Shown here piece after piece: positions 1-8,088 of a stretch of DNA of 59,380 nucleotides. Positions within the stretch are counted from its first letter, which is position 1; each line of letters opens with the position of its first letter. The stretch comes from Hespellia sp. (lineage in GTDB: Bacteria > Bacillota > Clostridia > Lachnospirales > Lachnospiraceae), in the NCBI GenBank assembly GCA_028693555.1, contig JAQUVD010000024.1, positions 1 through 59,380 of the forward strand, given 5' to 3'. Under the pieces are notes generated by a model. The model saw only the letters and a program-made list of their open reading frames with translations, made no database searches and had not been told where the DNA came from. A program made the translations under genes and the position numbers.

Positions 1-2
1 AA

Positions 3-377
3 GTACGTTCACCGGATGTATATCACAAGGCACTCTGCTATTGCCTGGGGATCAACGATGATACAAGAAAAAACGTGAATAGGATTTATGATTTTAAGAA
101 TGGCTGTGTAAAGCCAGAGTGTCTGCACGATGGTTGGCAGACCAGTGGAAGTGTAAGAGTGGTAAGAATGGCATTTAATCTATATTGTAATGGCACACCA
201 AGCGTAGACGATTATGATGATGCAGAAAGTCAGATTAAGGAGTGTAGAGAGTATACAGTGGAAGAATTGTTTTGTTGCAGTTATGCCCCATTTTTTTGGC
301 AGGCAATACAAATTCGATATCCTGAATATGCACATTACAATAGAAAACTGTATGCCCTTTTTGGAGGACAAGATTAA
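3..377 (+). CDS. DUF6075-like protein, 5' end outside window
   Basis: The reading frame is open from the first bases and continues past the internal GTG at 75, so this is the C-terminal part of a gene cut by the window edge. The visible 124 residues contain DVYHKALCYCLGI, then IYDFKNG, LHDGWQTSGS and CCSYAPFFWQAI, a pattern I associate with the DUF6075 family found on plasmids and integrative elements of Clostridia. The function is unknown. The stop overlaps the start of the next small gene (TAATG), suggesting translational coupling. The family call is from memory of the motif pattern. Confidence 0.7.
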   Translation, partial: VRSPDVYHKALCYCLGINDDTRKNVNRIYDFKNGCVKPECLHDGWQTSGSVRVVRMAFNLYCNGTPSVDDYDDAESQIKECREYTVEELFCCSYAPFFWQAIQIRYPEYAHYNRKLYALFGGQD

Positions 378-553
378 TGTTGAAAATTAGATTGATGGGA
401 ACAAAAAACGATATTAAATGGTTTCAGAAAATTTTACAGAGACATACCAAAGTGGAGGTGACAGAATTTTCTGAAATATACCCCAATAAAGGAACGAATC
501 GTTTTTACAGAATGTATGCGGAAGTACAGAAAACAAATGTAAAGGAAAAATAG
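377..553 (+). CDS. DUF3970-like small protein
   Basis: A 58-residue ORF whose ATG overlaps the TAA of the preceding gene. The protein starts MLKIRLMGTKNDI and continues with a YPNKGTNRFYRMY segment; this resembles DUF3970, a family of 55-65 residue proteins carried next to plasmid partition and conjugation genes. The function is unknown. Tight coupling to the DUF6075-like gene and a following ParA start fit a plasmid or ICE maintenance module. There are no membrane segments. Confidence 0.6.
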   Translation: MLKIRLMGTKNDIKWFQKILQRHTKVEVTEFSEIYPNKGTNRFYRMYAEVQKTNVKEK

Positions 554-585
554 CAGAATAGTAGAAAACAAAGGAGAGATCAATC

Positions 586-621
586 ATGTGCAAAATAATC
601 GCAATAGCAAACCAAAAAGGA
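586..621 (+). pseudogene. ParA/Soj ATPase, N-terminal stub cut at the P-loop
   Basis: ATG at 586 follows the ribosome binding site AAAGGAGAG. It encodes MCKIIAIANQKG, the invariant start of ParA-family partition ATPases just before the deviant Walker A motif (KGGVGKTT). The frame then enters unrelated sequence and stops at 639, so the gene is truncated exactly inside the nucleotide-binding loop by the adjacent IS110-family element. No continuation of ParA (GVGKTT and the rest) is visible downstream of the element, so the remainder was lost or moved. The partition function is abolished. Confidence 0.75.
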
Positions 622-739
622 GCTTCCTGTATACTTTAAAGGGTAGCGGGAGTTGACAAAAAAAGAATACCTCAAGTAAATTTAGATTATTACTGACCGG
701 GAAGTTGGTAAAAAATCTAAATCACGAGAGGTATCTAAG

Positions 740-2182
740 ATGAATAGTAAAACAAGAAAGACAAAAAAGCAAGCAAGTGTAGTAAAATTCGAAATGAATG
801 TTCTGTCAAAGGAAGAAATCGCTAAGCGGATTAAATCTATTGAAGAAAATCTCAAAGCATCAACGTGGAGAGAATTGGAAACACAAGGTAAATTTGCTAA
901 GAATGACAAACTCTCTTTCATCTCAGATGAGATGCTTATAGTTGGATGCGATATAGGCAGTGAAACTCATTATATAAGAGCAATCGATGTCAGAGGAAGG
1001 GAACTGAGCAAAGGTGCCTTTGGATTCAGCAATACCGCAGAGGGATTTGCGAATGCCAAGGCATGGGTGCTGAACCTTGCAGCAGAAAACGATAAAAAAC
1101 AGATAGTGTTAGGTCTTGAACCAACAGGTCACTACTGGTTTGCGTTGGCTGCATGGATGATTTCAAATGGAATCAGTGTAGTTCAGGTAAATCCATATGC
1201 TGTAAAGCAGAGCAAAGAAATTGAAGATAACAGTCAACTTAAAGATGACAGAAAAGATCCTAAGATCATTGCAAATCTTGTGAAAGATGGTAACTATGGT
1301 ATGCCATATCTTCCAGAAGAAATCTATGCGGATATGAGAAGGCTTTCCATGTTCCGAGATCAGCTTACAGAGGATCGAATCAGAAACATCAATCGTCTGC
1401 ATCGAGAACTGAAGATTTACTTTCCTGAATATATGAATGCATTTGGAAAAATTGATGGTCCATTCACTTTAGAAGTGTTAAAAACGGCACCAATTCCAAC
1501 GGATATTATCACGCTTGGAACAGAGGGGCTCCGAAACATCTGGCATGAAGCGAAACTTAGAGGACGCGGTTATAACAAAGCCAGTGATATTGTGAACTAT
1601 GCCCAAGGAAGTGTAGGATTAACAGATGGAACAAATGCAGGCAGGGAGGCAATCAAGTGGTTTGCTAAACAGATCATAGTTTTAGATGGACAGCTCTCAG
1701 AAGTAGAAGATATTCTCCATAAGAAATGTCTGGAGATACCGTATGCGGAAAACATTTTGGAAATCAATGGAGTGGGTGAAAACATTCTGGCTGGTATTCT
1801 TGCAGAGATGGGAGATATTAGTAGGTTTGACGATGTAAAAGAGATTCAGAAACTGAGTGGCATGGGGCTTGTAGCCTGTAGTTCGGGCAAACACAAGGGA
1901 CAGACTAAAATCAGTCACAGAGGACGCAAAAGACTGAGATATTGGCTGTTTCAAGCTGCAAAGTCAGCAGTATCGCATGCGGACGAATATAAACAACTGC
2001 ATGTGTATTATACGACAAGACCTGATAATCCACTAAAAAAGATGCAGTCACTGATTGTGATAGCTTGTAAGATATTAAGAGTTATTTATACGATTCTTAA
2101 GACAGGGACAAAGTATGATCCACAAAAGCTGTTGAAAGATATTCGATATCCAGAGAAGCAACAAGCAGAGAATGTAGCGTAA
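740..2182 (+). CDS. IS110-family transposase
   Basis: 480 residues with the two-domain layout of IS110 recombinases. The N-terminal DEDD/RuvC-like domain has VGCDIGS (D71), GLEPTGHYW (E127) and the D170/D173 pair in KDDRKDPKIIANL. The C-terminal Tnp domain has INGVGENILAGILAEMG and then CSSGKHKG, where S382 is the likely catalytic serine. It has a roughly 60-residue N-terminal extension, making it longer than many family members. Members act with a bridge RNA made from the element's non-coding end. The ORF appears intact. Confidence 0.93.
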   Translation: MNSKTRKTKKQASVVKFEMNVLSKEEIAKRIKSIEENLKASTWRELETQGKFAKNDKLSFISDEMLIVGCDIGSETHYIRAIDVRGRELSKGAFGFSNTAEGFANAKAWVLNLAAENDKKQIVLGLEPTGHYWFALAAWMISNGISVVQVNPYAVKQSKEIEDNSQLKDDRKDPKIIANLVKDGNYGMPYLPEEIYADMRRLSMFRDQLTEDRIRNINRLHRELKIYFPEYMNAFGKIDGPFTLEVLKTAPIPTDIITLGTEGLRNIWHEAKLRGRGYNKASDIVNYAQGSVGLTDGTNAGREAIKWFAKQIIVLDGQLSEVEDILHKKCLEIPYAENILEINGVGENILAGILAEMGDISRFDDVKEIQKLSGMGLVACSSGKHKGQTKISHRGRKRLRYWLFQAAKSAVSHADEYKQLHVYYTTRPDNPLKKMQSLIVIACKILRVIYTILKTGTKYDPQKLLKDIRYPEKQQAENVA

Positions 2183-2590
2183 GAAATAGAATATAAGAAA
2201 TATTCCAGAGCCTTGTCGAACCTCTGACAGAAACAGGGACGGAGGCTGGACAGGGTTCTGGACAAGAAACCCGTAAACGATGGAGTTTAATAAGAACTAC
2301 ATCTAACTGAAGACCAACCGCAACTGAAAGTAGTATAGCGTCCGCTGAATGAATCAGCACTACTCAAGGGAGAAGCTGGTCAGTAACAATCAAATAAAAA
2401 CAAGAGCTGTAGCTGGCATCGGTTTTCACCATGGGGCGAGACCCCGTCTAGGAGCTTGGCTGGCACTCAGTGTATGAATAGATGGTACGAAGGAAGTTGG
2501 GACACGATCCCCTTAGACACGGAAGGTTCATCATCATAGTTGATCAGAGGGAAAATAGCCTTTATATAGCAAACGAAATGGATGCTTTTA
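2183..2590 (+). ncRNA. Candidate bridge-RNA region in IS110 right non-coding end
   Basis: About 400 bases after the transposase stop have no convincing ORF but several GC-rich short pairings, for example GGGG/CCCC around 2433-2446 and GGGTT/AACCC around 2257-2275. IS110-family elements encode a structured bridge (seek) RNA in one non-coding end that chooses donor and target sites; in the IS1111 group it lies at this 3' side. The assignment is by family knowledge and position. The exact ends and fold are not established here. Confidence 0.3.
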
Positions 2591-2730
2591 AAGTTATACC
2601 TATTTTTCAACTATTCAGTACTTGATACTACGATATTCATCACTATCGGCTCTGTTTTAGAGGTAAATAAAAATCGTCAAAGCTAGTAAAATCAATAGAT
2701 TTAGGCTTGACAGAATAGGAAGGTTGTAAT

Positions 2731-2982
2731 TTGGAATGCGTGAAGGTATATGTGGATGTTACCGCTGAATTTTTTAAGGAAGGAATATTAACTCCAAAAA
2801 GTTTTATATGGAAAGGCGGCAAGGTATATGAAGTCCAAAGAATAAAAGATATGCGGAGAGTAGCCAGTCTTAAGGCAGGCGGTGTTGGAGTGCTCTATGC
2901 ATGTGTAATAGATGGTAGAGAAAGTTATCTTTTTTACGAAGATAATAATCTCTGGTTTGTAGAAGGAAAAGTCTTTATTTAA
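2731..2982 (+). CDS. Small hypothetical protein of mobile elements
   Basis: 83 residues starting at TTG, chosen because GGAAGG lies about 8 bases upstream. It begins ECVKVYVDVTAEFF and has FIWKGGKVYEVQRI, MRRVASLKAGG and a C-terminal LFYEDNNLWFVEG. The beta-rich, compact sequence resembles small hypothetical proteins of Firmicutes conjugative elements, with some likeness to DUF6504 in the W-G-x-Y pattern. I do not recognise a function. No signal peptide or membrane segment is visible. Confidence 0.6.
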   Translation: MECVKVYVDVTAEFFKEGILTPKSFIWKGGKVYEVQRIKDMRRVASLKAGGVGVLYACVIDGRESYLFYEDNNLWFVEGKVFI

Positions 2983-3039
2983 AAAATCACAAAGTTAAAA
3001 TCAGATATGGCAGATGCCATATAACAAAGACAATTAAAG

Positions 3040-3164
3040 TATGGCTTCATGATATTGGAGACGAATGGAATAAGCAGGACTGATACCTGTGAAGTCGGAC
3101 TCACCGTGGACGCATGGGAAAGAAACCAGTTAAGGACTGGACTTTCTCATTGCGTCCTTTTTTT
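3040..3164 (+). terminator. Long hairpin with U-tract; possible structured leader or small RNA
   Basis: The arms at 3108-3122 and 3142-3157 pair almost fully (GGACGCA with TGCGTCC, GGGAAAG with CTTTCTC). An inner stem CCAGT (3126-3130)/ACTGG (3136-3140) sits in between, and seven T follow at 3158-3164, a textbook intrinsic terminator. The preceding 60 bases also contain short pairings (CAGG/CCTG at 3076-3090), so the unit could be a small RNA or a regulated leader ending before the XRE gene. Confidence 0.65.
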
Positions 3165-3247
3165 ATTGCAACAATTTCATAGTAGTAGGAGTAATTTTCC
3201 GTCTTTAAGCGTTTACAGGGGTACAAAACGAAAGGATGGGAATAATT

Positions 3248-3586
3248 ATGTTTAAAACCAATTATGATGCAGTTGAATTTGGAAAGAGATTGAAAATGGT
3301 TAGAAAGAAAGCAGGTATGACACAGGAGATGCTTGCAGAAGAATTAATATTGTCAGTGGACAGTATTTCAAGAATAGAAAATGGTAAAGTAATGTGTATG
3401 CCTGAGCATTTAGTACATATATGTGAAACTTTAAATATAACATCGGATTACCTGTATTTTGGTGAGAAAAAAATTGATGGTAATGAGAATAATAGGTTAA
3501 CGCATATCAATCAAATGCTTGCAAACTGTAATGGACATGAAATAGAACGATTGAAAAAGATGATGGTCTTATTTTTGGATAGATAA
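3248..3586 (+). CDS. XRE-family helix-turn-helix regulator
   Basis: 112 residues from the ATG at 3248. An in-frame ATG at 3236 exists but has its Shine-Dalgarno directly abutting, so the later start is preferred. It has an N-terminal HTH_3 domain: FGKRLKMVRKKAGMTQ, MLAEELILS, VDSISRIENG and ICETLNITSDYL. The C-terminal tail ends INQMLANCNGHEIERLKKMM. It is a likely DNA-binding repressor of nearby genes. It sits just before an extended -10 promoter (3600-3608) and the PIN-like nuclease gene. Confidence 0.85.
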   Translation: MFKTNYDAVEFGKRLKMVRKKAGMTQEMLAEELILSVDSISRIENGKVMCMPEHLVHICETLNITSDYLYFGEKKIDGNENNRLTHINQMLANCNGHEIERLKKMMVLFLDR

Positions 3587-3599
3587 CGTGTCCATATTT

Positions 3600-3608
3600 T
3601 GGTATAAT
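3600..3608 (+). promoter_or_regulatory. Extended -10 promoter for the PIN/CoiA-like pair
   Basis: TGGTATAAT is a perfect extended -10 element. No good -35 hexamer is seen 16-18 bases upstream, which extended -10 promoters can tolerate. It lies 42 bases before the ATG at 3650 and just after the XRE gene stop. Confidence 0.55.
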
Positions 3609-3649
3609 ATAGCATATGTAAATACAAATGTGAGGAGAATTTAATAATA

Positions 3650-4975
3650 ATGTTTGATAAAATCTGGAACAATGGACTTGTTTCTTTTGATACATGTAGT
3701 TTAGGCAGAATGTATGAATGGGAATCTAAATATGCAGTAAATATTAAGGATGCCTTATCGTATCTTTTGACAATAGGAAAACTGTGGGAAACACAAATAA
3801 ATGTGCAAGAATTTTCAAATGAGAGAATAGCGATAAGAGAGGCTATATATGAGCAGAAGTATATAAGGGGAATTTTCAATAACTTGAAAAAGAGACCGAT
3901 TCCCTGGAATAAAATTGATGGAACGTTGGGAAGGTGGGAGGAAAAAGGATTTTTAAAGCAGTTCAGGGAAGAAATAGAAAAAATACATGGTCAAAAAAAT
4001 GTAACAGAAGCGGAGTATAATTGTATTGTTGAAAAATCGAAGTATTCTTCTTATGAAATAGATTTAGAGGCTTTGTTTGACAAGATTCTTAGGACAGATG
4101 AAGTGATATTGACTGAAGAGGAAAAACAGAAATTGAAGTTAAGATATGATACAGGAGAAATGTGCCCAGGTGCAGAAGATTCAAAGAAGAACAATGGAAA
4201 TAAGTATAATGATTTATATATATGGAAACTGTTGCAGAAGAAATCTAAACTGGAACAGAAAGATATTATTTTTGTTACAGCAGATACCGCTAAGGGAGAT
4301 TGGTTTATAGACAAAGAGCCACGTCCGGAATATCTTCAAGAATTTAGAGAAGAGACTGGGCAAGAGATATTGATTTTAACATTATCTGATTTCTGGAAAC
4401 ATTGTGAAAATTATTTGGATAATCAGGTGGATCAATTTATTGAAATTTCATCTATTAAAGATCAGATTGAAGAAAAGTATAATGTTTTCTATCAAGAAGA
4501 TATCTGTGATAAAATAAATGAGCTACTTGCTGAATCAGATGTAATACAAGAACTATTGGAGGACGATGTTGACTGTTGTGTAGATATGCCAGTATTCGAT
4601 GAACTGATAGAGACTACTATTGATAGTATAGACATAGAAGAATATGATGATGAAAATGTATATGTGACTGTTTATTTGCAGACAGAGGCAGGCTTTGAGG
4701 CAATGAATCATACGTCTGGGGAGGATTGGTCTGCTGGAAATAGTTCTGTTGTATTAGCAATTACAGTATCAGCAGAAATACCAGTTGTTTGGACATCCGA
4801 AGATACTGAGAGAAGGGTACTTGAGGATGAAATTATTGTCAATGAGATAACAGATATAGAGGTACTTCGTACTACAAACAACGAAAATGATCATGATGAG
4901 TACGCTGAAGATGACAGTGAATATGATGAAGATTATGAGGAAATGGAATACATAGAAGGAGATGAGTTGTTTTGA
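3650..4975 (+). CDS. PIN-like (PIN_8) nuclease-domain protein
   Basis: 441 residues. The N-terminus has VSFDTCSL, with the first PIN acidic residue at D14. At about 205-240 it has DIIFVTADTAKGDWF followed by RPEYLQEFREETGQ and LTLSDFW, a signature I associate with the PIN_8 (PIN-like) domain of predicted RNases. The C-terminal 200 residues are acidic, with a predicted beta-rich segment (NVYVTVYLQTE), ending in a D/E-rich tail. The gene overlaps the next by four bases (TTGA), so both are probably made together. PIN_8 proteins often appear in defence and toxin contexts; this role is inferred. Confidence 0.75.
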   Translation: MFDKIWNNGLVSFDTCSLGRMYEWESKYAVNIKDALSYLLTIGKLWETQINVQEFSNERIAIREAIYEQKYIRGIFNNLKKRPIPWNKIDGTLGRWEEKGFLKQFREEIEKIHGQKNVTEAEYNCIVEKSKYSSYEIDLEALFDKILRTDEVILTEEEKQKLKLRYDTGEMCPGAEDSKKNNGNKYNDLYIWKLLQKKSKLEQKDIIFVTADTAKGDWFIDKEPRPEYLQEFREETGQEILILTLSDFWKHCENYLDNQVDQFIEISSIKDQIEEKYNVFYQEDICDKINELLAESDVIQELLEDDVDCCVDMPVFDELIETTIDSIDIEEYDDENVYVTVYLQTEAGFEAMNHTSGEDWSAGNSSVVLAITVSAEIPVVWTSEDTERRVLEDEIIVNEITDIEVLRTTNNENDHDEYAEDDSEYDEDYEEMEYIEGDELF

Positions 4976-5931
4976 AAAGAAGAGCAGATTTATTGGTGAA
5001 TGGAGTATATAAACGAATTACTATATGGGATGCTTTAGATATGAAAAAGAATCATCCAGATTTTTGGGAAGAGCATAAAGAAAAAATCTTTAGCATATGC
5101 AAAAAACCAGAGAATAAGGCGAGAATGGTTTTTCAGACGGGGAAAAATGGTGTTTTAAAGAATAGCTATTTTCGGTATTATAAGGAAGCAGATTTGGAAC
5201 GTAGAGGAGAGGGAAGTGAAGAATCTTATAGACATGAATTATTCAAAGAATGTATTTCAAGAATTAAATGTTTGGAACTTAGATGGAAGGGTGAGGCATT
5301 AAGAATATATCCTGATGAAATATTGCAGGAGGAGACCATTATTATGGAAGATGGAAGTAAGAGAATAGTGGATTTACTTGTGCGATTTAATAAAGCGAAT
5401 CCGTCTATTTATGTTGAAAAATGGGAAGGAAAGCTTGCCATTGAGATTAAGGATACACATGCAGTAGATGATAAAAAGATTAGCCAGATGAAACAAAAAG
5501 GTCTAGCCTGTTTGGAATTTACAGTTAATAAGTGGGGTGTTAAGGAGAACTTTAATAGTAAGGAAGAGGAAGAAAATCAGGTTGTGGATATAACAAATCG
5601 GTTAGAGGGGGGAAACAAAGGATACATTTTCGGGGAATTATTGGTTGATCCTATATCTAAAAAATACTTTAGCACAAAGTTGTATGAAGATGAAAAAAAG
5701 GAAAAAGAAAGAGTTGCAGCTGAACTGTATCATTTAAAAGATTTATATGAACAGTTACTTGATGACAACAAAAGTCTTAAAAATAGAGAAAAACAACTGG
5801 AAAAAGAAATAGAAGTACAAAAGAGTACGGTATCACGGTTGGAAACAAAAGCGCAAGCAATAGAATTAGAAAACTCAAGAATCAAGTCAAGTTTTTGGTA
5901 TAAGATTTTTGGAAAGAATAAAGCACAGTAA
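4972..5931 (+). CDS. CoiA-like PD-(D/E)XK nuclease with coiled-coil tail
   Basis: 319 residues from a TTG start that overlaps the upstream stop (TTGA) and is preceded by GAAGGAG. The middle shows HELFKECISRI, then IVDLLVRF and KLAIEIKDTHAVDDKKISQMK, a layout like the competence protein CoiA nuclease core. D in VDLLV and E-I-K would be the PD-(D/E)XK metal and catalytic residues. Residues about 235-310 form a long charged coiled coil. Coupled to the PIN-like gene, it makes a two-nuclease operon, possibly a defence or toxin system. No homologous system is known to me. Confidence 0.6.
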   Translation: MKRRADLLVNGVYKRITIWDALDMKKNHPDFWEEHKEKIFSICKKPENKARMVFQTGKNGVLKNSYFRYYKEADLERRGEGSEESYRHELFKECISRIKCLELRWKGEALRIYPDEILQEETIIMEDGSKRIVDLLVRFNKANPSIYVEKWEGKLAIEIKDTHAVDDKKISQMKQKGLACLEFTVNKWGVKENFNSKEEEENQVVDITNRLEGGNKGYIFGELLVDPISKKYFSTKLYEDEKKEKERVAAELYHLKDLYEQLLDDNKSLKNREKQLEKEIEVQKSTVSRLETKAQAIELENSRIKSSFWYKIFGKNKAQ

Positions 5932-5932
5932 A

Positions 5933-6049
5933 GATATTCATGCATATCAGTTCTTTGGTGGGGTTACCAGAATACTGATTCCTGATAATCTAAAAGTTGG
6001 TGTAATTAAAAACACCCGTACGGAATTGATATTAAATCGTTCCTACCAA
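5933..6049 (+). pseudogene. IS21-family IstA transposase relic
   Basis: About 39 codons read HAYQFFGGVTRILIPDN, then KNTRTELILNRSYQ, which closely match the IstA transposase catalytic core of IS21-family elements (Y-F-F-G-G, IPDNLK, NTRTE). The frame departs from the family right after this and no other IstA or IstB sequence is present, so it is an internal fragment. It marks an old insertion or recombination scar between the nuclease pair and the next operon. Confidence 0.7.
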
Positions 6050-6183
6050 CTTGATCGCGTTGTGCAAGTCGTGTTACTTGACGATTCATGCACGTAGGGG
6101 AGAGTATTGGTACACCTGGTAGAGGCGGGGCAGTTGATATCTTATTTGGGCATGGAGTAAGAACGAAACATTTGAACATACTA

Positions 6184-6236
6184 ATGTTATAAAAACATAA
6201 CATCACTATTGACATTAGTCTTTTTAATGTTATAAT
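6184..6236 (+). promoter_or_regulatory. Promoter with operator-like repeats for XRE-ImmA-PIN operon
   Basis: TTGACA (6209-6214) and TATAAT (6231-6236) are separated by 16 bases, with TGT giving an extended -10. ATGTTAT occurs at 6184-6190 and again at 6227-6233 overlapping the -10, and its inverse ATAACAT lies at 6197-6203. Such repeats around the -10 are typical binding sites for an autoregulating XRE repressor, here the product of the next gene. Confidence 0.75.
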
Positions 6237-6264
6237 AAGGGGACAAAGAAATGGAGGGATAATC

Positions 6265-6597
6265 ATGAATGAATTATTAGGTGGACGTATTAAAGCGCTT
6301 CGCAATGCTGGAAATTATACACAGGCGCAGATTGCTGATAAAATCGGAGTAAGCAGACAGAAATATGCCCGTATCGAAAACGGTGCCAATAATATCGCGC
6401 TTGATGTCTTGACCAAAATAGCAGGAGTGTTAGGAGTATCGGTAGCAGATATTACAAGGGTGCTTGATGAAGCTCCGGCAGTAGAGTATAGAGCAGGAGA
6501 TAAAGATTCATCTTCTGAGAAAATTTTTGATATGCTAGATCTCTTTTATGCAAACAAACATATGTATGTTAAGTTACAAAATGATATGGAAGGCTAA
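6265..6597 (+). CDS. XRE-family regulator of ImmA/PIN operon
   Basis: 110 residues with an N-terminal HTH_3 domain: GGRIKALRNAGNYTQ, IADKIGVSRQKYARIENG and VLTKIAGVLGVSVADI. The C-terminal half ends DMLDLFYANKHMYVKLQ and probably mediates contact with the peptidase encoded next. ATG at 6265 is preceded by GGAGG. It is the first gene of a three-gene operon. In XRE/COG2856 pairs the regulator is the peptidase's substrate or the antitoxin; here it likely represses its own promoter. Confidence 0.85.
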   Translation: MNELLGGRIKALRNAGNYTQAQIADKIGVSRQKYARIENGANNIALDVLTKIAGVLGVSVADITRVLDEAPAVEYRAGDKDSSSEKIFDMLDLFYANKHMYVKLQNDMEG

Positions 6598-6608
6598 AGG
6601 AGGAGCAT

Positions 6609-7427
6609 ATGCAAGAATTAAGGAGAAGAGAAATTCGCATTAAAGCAGACTCTGTCAGAGAAAAATGCAAGGTCAGCAGATATGGAATAATTGATCTGTT
6701 TAAAGAGTGTGAAAGATTAGAATATAAACTAATTCGATATCCACTTGGAGAGGACGCAGATCTTGGATTTACATTGATTAAAGAAAATGATACCATCATC
6801 TTTACAAATACAAGTAGCCGGTTATCCAGAGAGATTTTCACATTGGCACATGAGATTGGACATGTGATTCTTCATATAAACAAGGGAGAGTCTTATATAG
6901 ATGATAGTATTACAATCTCAGGCAGAAGCACGGATGAAAAAGAACAGGAGGCTAATTATTTTGCTGCATGTTTATTAATGCCAGCAGATGAGGTCGAAAA
7001 GTTTTTGGATCTCGAAGTAGCAGATTTTTGTAAACAAGGGCTATCGGCAATGGATATTGCAAGAATTATGTCAGAATTCAATGTTAGCTTTGATATGGCC
7101 TTGAATCGTTTAGAAAATTTGGGAAAAGTTAAAATGGATGAGCGTCTGAGACTGGACAGTGAAAGAAATCAGAGACGTGTTGGAAATCTTCTTCGTAGTG
7201 TGGGAGGCAATGCGAAGTTAAATGAGGCAAGTGAGTATATTGACATACCATATGAGTATATAGAATATGTAATATACAACTTTAATCATAACGCGATACC
7301 AAAAGAAACTTTGGAAAGGGCACTGGAATGTTTTCATCTTACAATGGACGATATCAGCGATAAGCTTGTTGAATATGAAGAGAAACAAGATGACTTGGAT
7401 GATTTGATTGGAGGTTTGATAGATTGA
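6609..7427 (+). CDS. ImmA/IrrE-family metallopeptidase
   Basis: 272 residues. The zinc peptidase motif lies in FTLAHEIGHVILH (HEIGH), followed by EQEANYFAACLLMPADEV, the downstream glutamate helix of the ImmA/IrrE (COG2856) family. The C-terminal third is mostly charged and helical. The family cleaves partner repressors of XRE type to release gene expression, as for ImmA of ICEBs1. It starts 12 bases after the XRE gene with AAAGGAGG upstream and overlaps the PIN gene by four bases. Confidence 0.88.
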   Translation: MQELRRREIRIKADSVREKCKVSRYGIIDLFKECERLEYKLIRYPLGEDADLGFTLIKENDTIIFTNTSSRLSREIFTLAHEIGHVILHINKGESYIDDSITISGRSTDEKEQEANYFAACLLMPADEVEKFLDLEVADFCKQGLSAMDIARIMSEFNVSFDMALNRLENLGKVKMDERLRLDSERNQRRVGNLLRSVGGNAKLNEASEYIDIPYEYIEYVIYNFNHNAIPKETLERALECFHLTMDDISDKLVEYEEKQDDLDDLIGGLID

Positions 7428-8080
7428 GAGCCTCTTTAGATACAAATATAATTATACATTTTTATAAAGCCGGTCTCCAGGATATTCTGTTTAACTTTTT
7501 TGATGAAGGTGTATTTATATATGAACAGATAAGGGATATAGAACTGGAGAATCACGGGAAGGATATTCTGAATCAGGTTGATGAAGATATTGAATCCGGA
7601 AAAATAGTAAAGTATACAGACGAAAAATTGAAAGAACTCCATGTTTTTAAAATCTTTGAGTCGAATGTTCACGATAGCAGAATGTTATATGGAGCAGGAG
7701 ATTTAGGCGAAGTGTATGCGATAGCACTTGCTCAGACACTTGGTGCATATTCTTTAGTTACGGATGATACCAAGCAGGGTGGCCCTTACATGTCGTTGAT
7801 GCAGTTCGATGACGATATTATGCCATTTACCTTTGCGGATATTCTGATTCTTAGATACCTTTTTGGAAATATAGATGCATCAAAAACGGTAGAAGATTTT
7901 GATTTGATTAATACGAAATCTGAATTGAACTGGGCATTTAGAAGCCAGGTGACAAAATTTATAAAACGATTCTGGAAGGATCCATATCGACAGGATGATT
8001 TAAAATGGATGCAGGAATTAGTAATTCAGAAAAAAATAGCAGTTAAGACAAAATTCATAAAATTGCAAAAATTAATATGA
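7424..8080 (+). CDS. PIN-domain protein (probable toxin nuclease)
   Basis: 218 residues from a TTG that overlaps the ImmA stop (TTGA) and is preceded by GGAGG. SLDTNIIIH at the N-terminus gives the first PIN aspartate; GDLGEVYAIALAQ and LVTDDTKQGG supply the following acidic residues of the VapC-like fold. It is longer than simple VapC toxins (about 130 residues), with a basic C-terminal extension. Coupling to XRE and ImmA genes points to a toxin or stress-response ribonuclease. Confidence 0.75.
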   Translation: MRASLDTNIIIHFYKAGLQDILFNFFDEGVFIYEQIRDIELENHGKDILNQVDEDIESGKIVKYTDEKLKELHVFKIFESNVHDSRMLYGAGDLGEVYAIALAQTLGAYSLVTDDTKQGGPYMSLMQFDDDIMPFTFADILILRYLFGNIDASKTVEDFDLINTKSELNWAFRSQVTKFIKRFWKDPYRQDDLKWMQELVIQKKIAVKTKFIKLQKLI

Positions 8081-8088
8081 TGAATTAG

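Larger units (their letters stand above)
622..2590 (+). mobile_element. IS110-family insertion sequence
   Basis: The left boundary is inferred from where ParA homology stops (about 622). The right boundary is not defined by repeats, because IS110 elements lack terminal inverted repeats and clear target duplications; 2590 is an estimate. The element holds one large transposase gene (740-2182), a short left non-coding end of about 118 bases and a long right non-coding region of roughly 400 bases. The leader carries an inverted repeat (ATACCTC at 667-673, GAGGTAT at 728-734) whose right half overlaps the transposase ribosome binding site, so a hairpin could restrict transposase translation. Confidence 0.65.

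Noticed and set aside
2183-2730. Group II intron in the non-coding stretch after the transposase
   Set aside because: No domain V-like sequence, no GTGYG-type start and no reverse transcriptase; the IS110 non-coding end explains it better.
3049-3255. 68-residue plus-strand ORF over the terminator upstream of the XRE gene
   Set aside because: It spans a terminator stem and U-tract, has no ribosome binding site of note and no family resemblance; better explained as structured RNA.
6006-6305. 99-residue minus-strand ORF opposite the IS21 relic and XRE promoter
   Set aside because: It covers a promoter with clear -35/-10 elements and the start of the XRE gene on the other strand, and has no recognisable domain.
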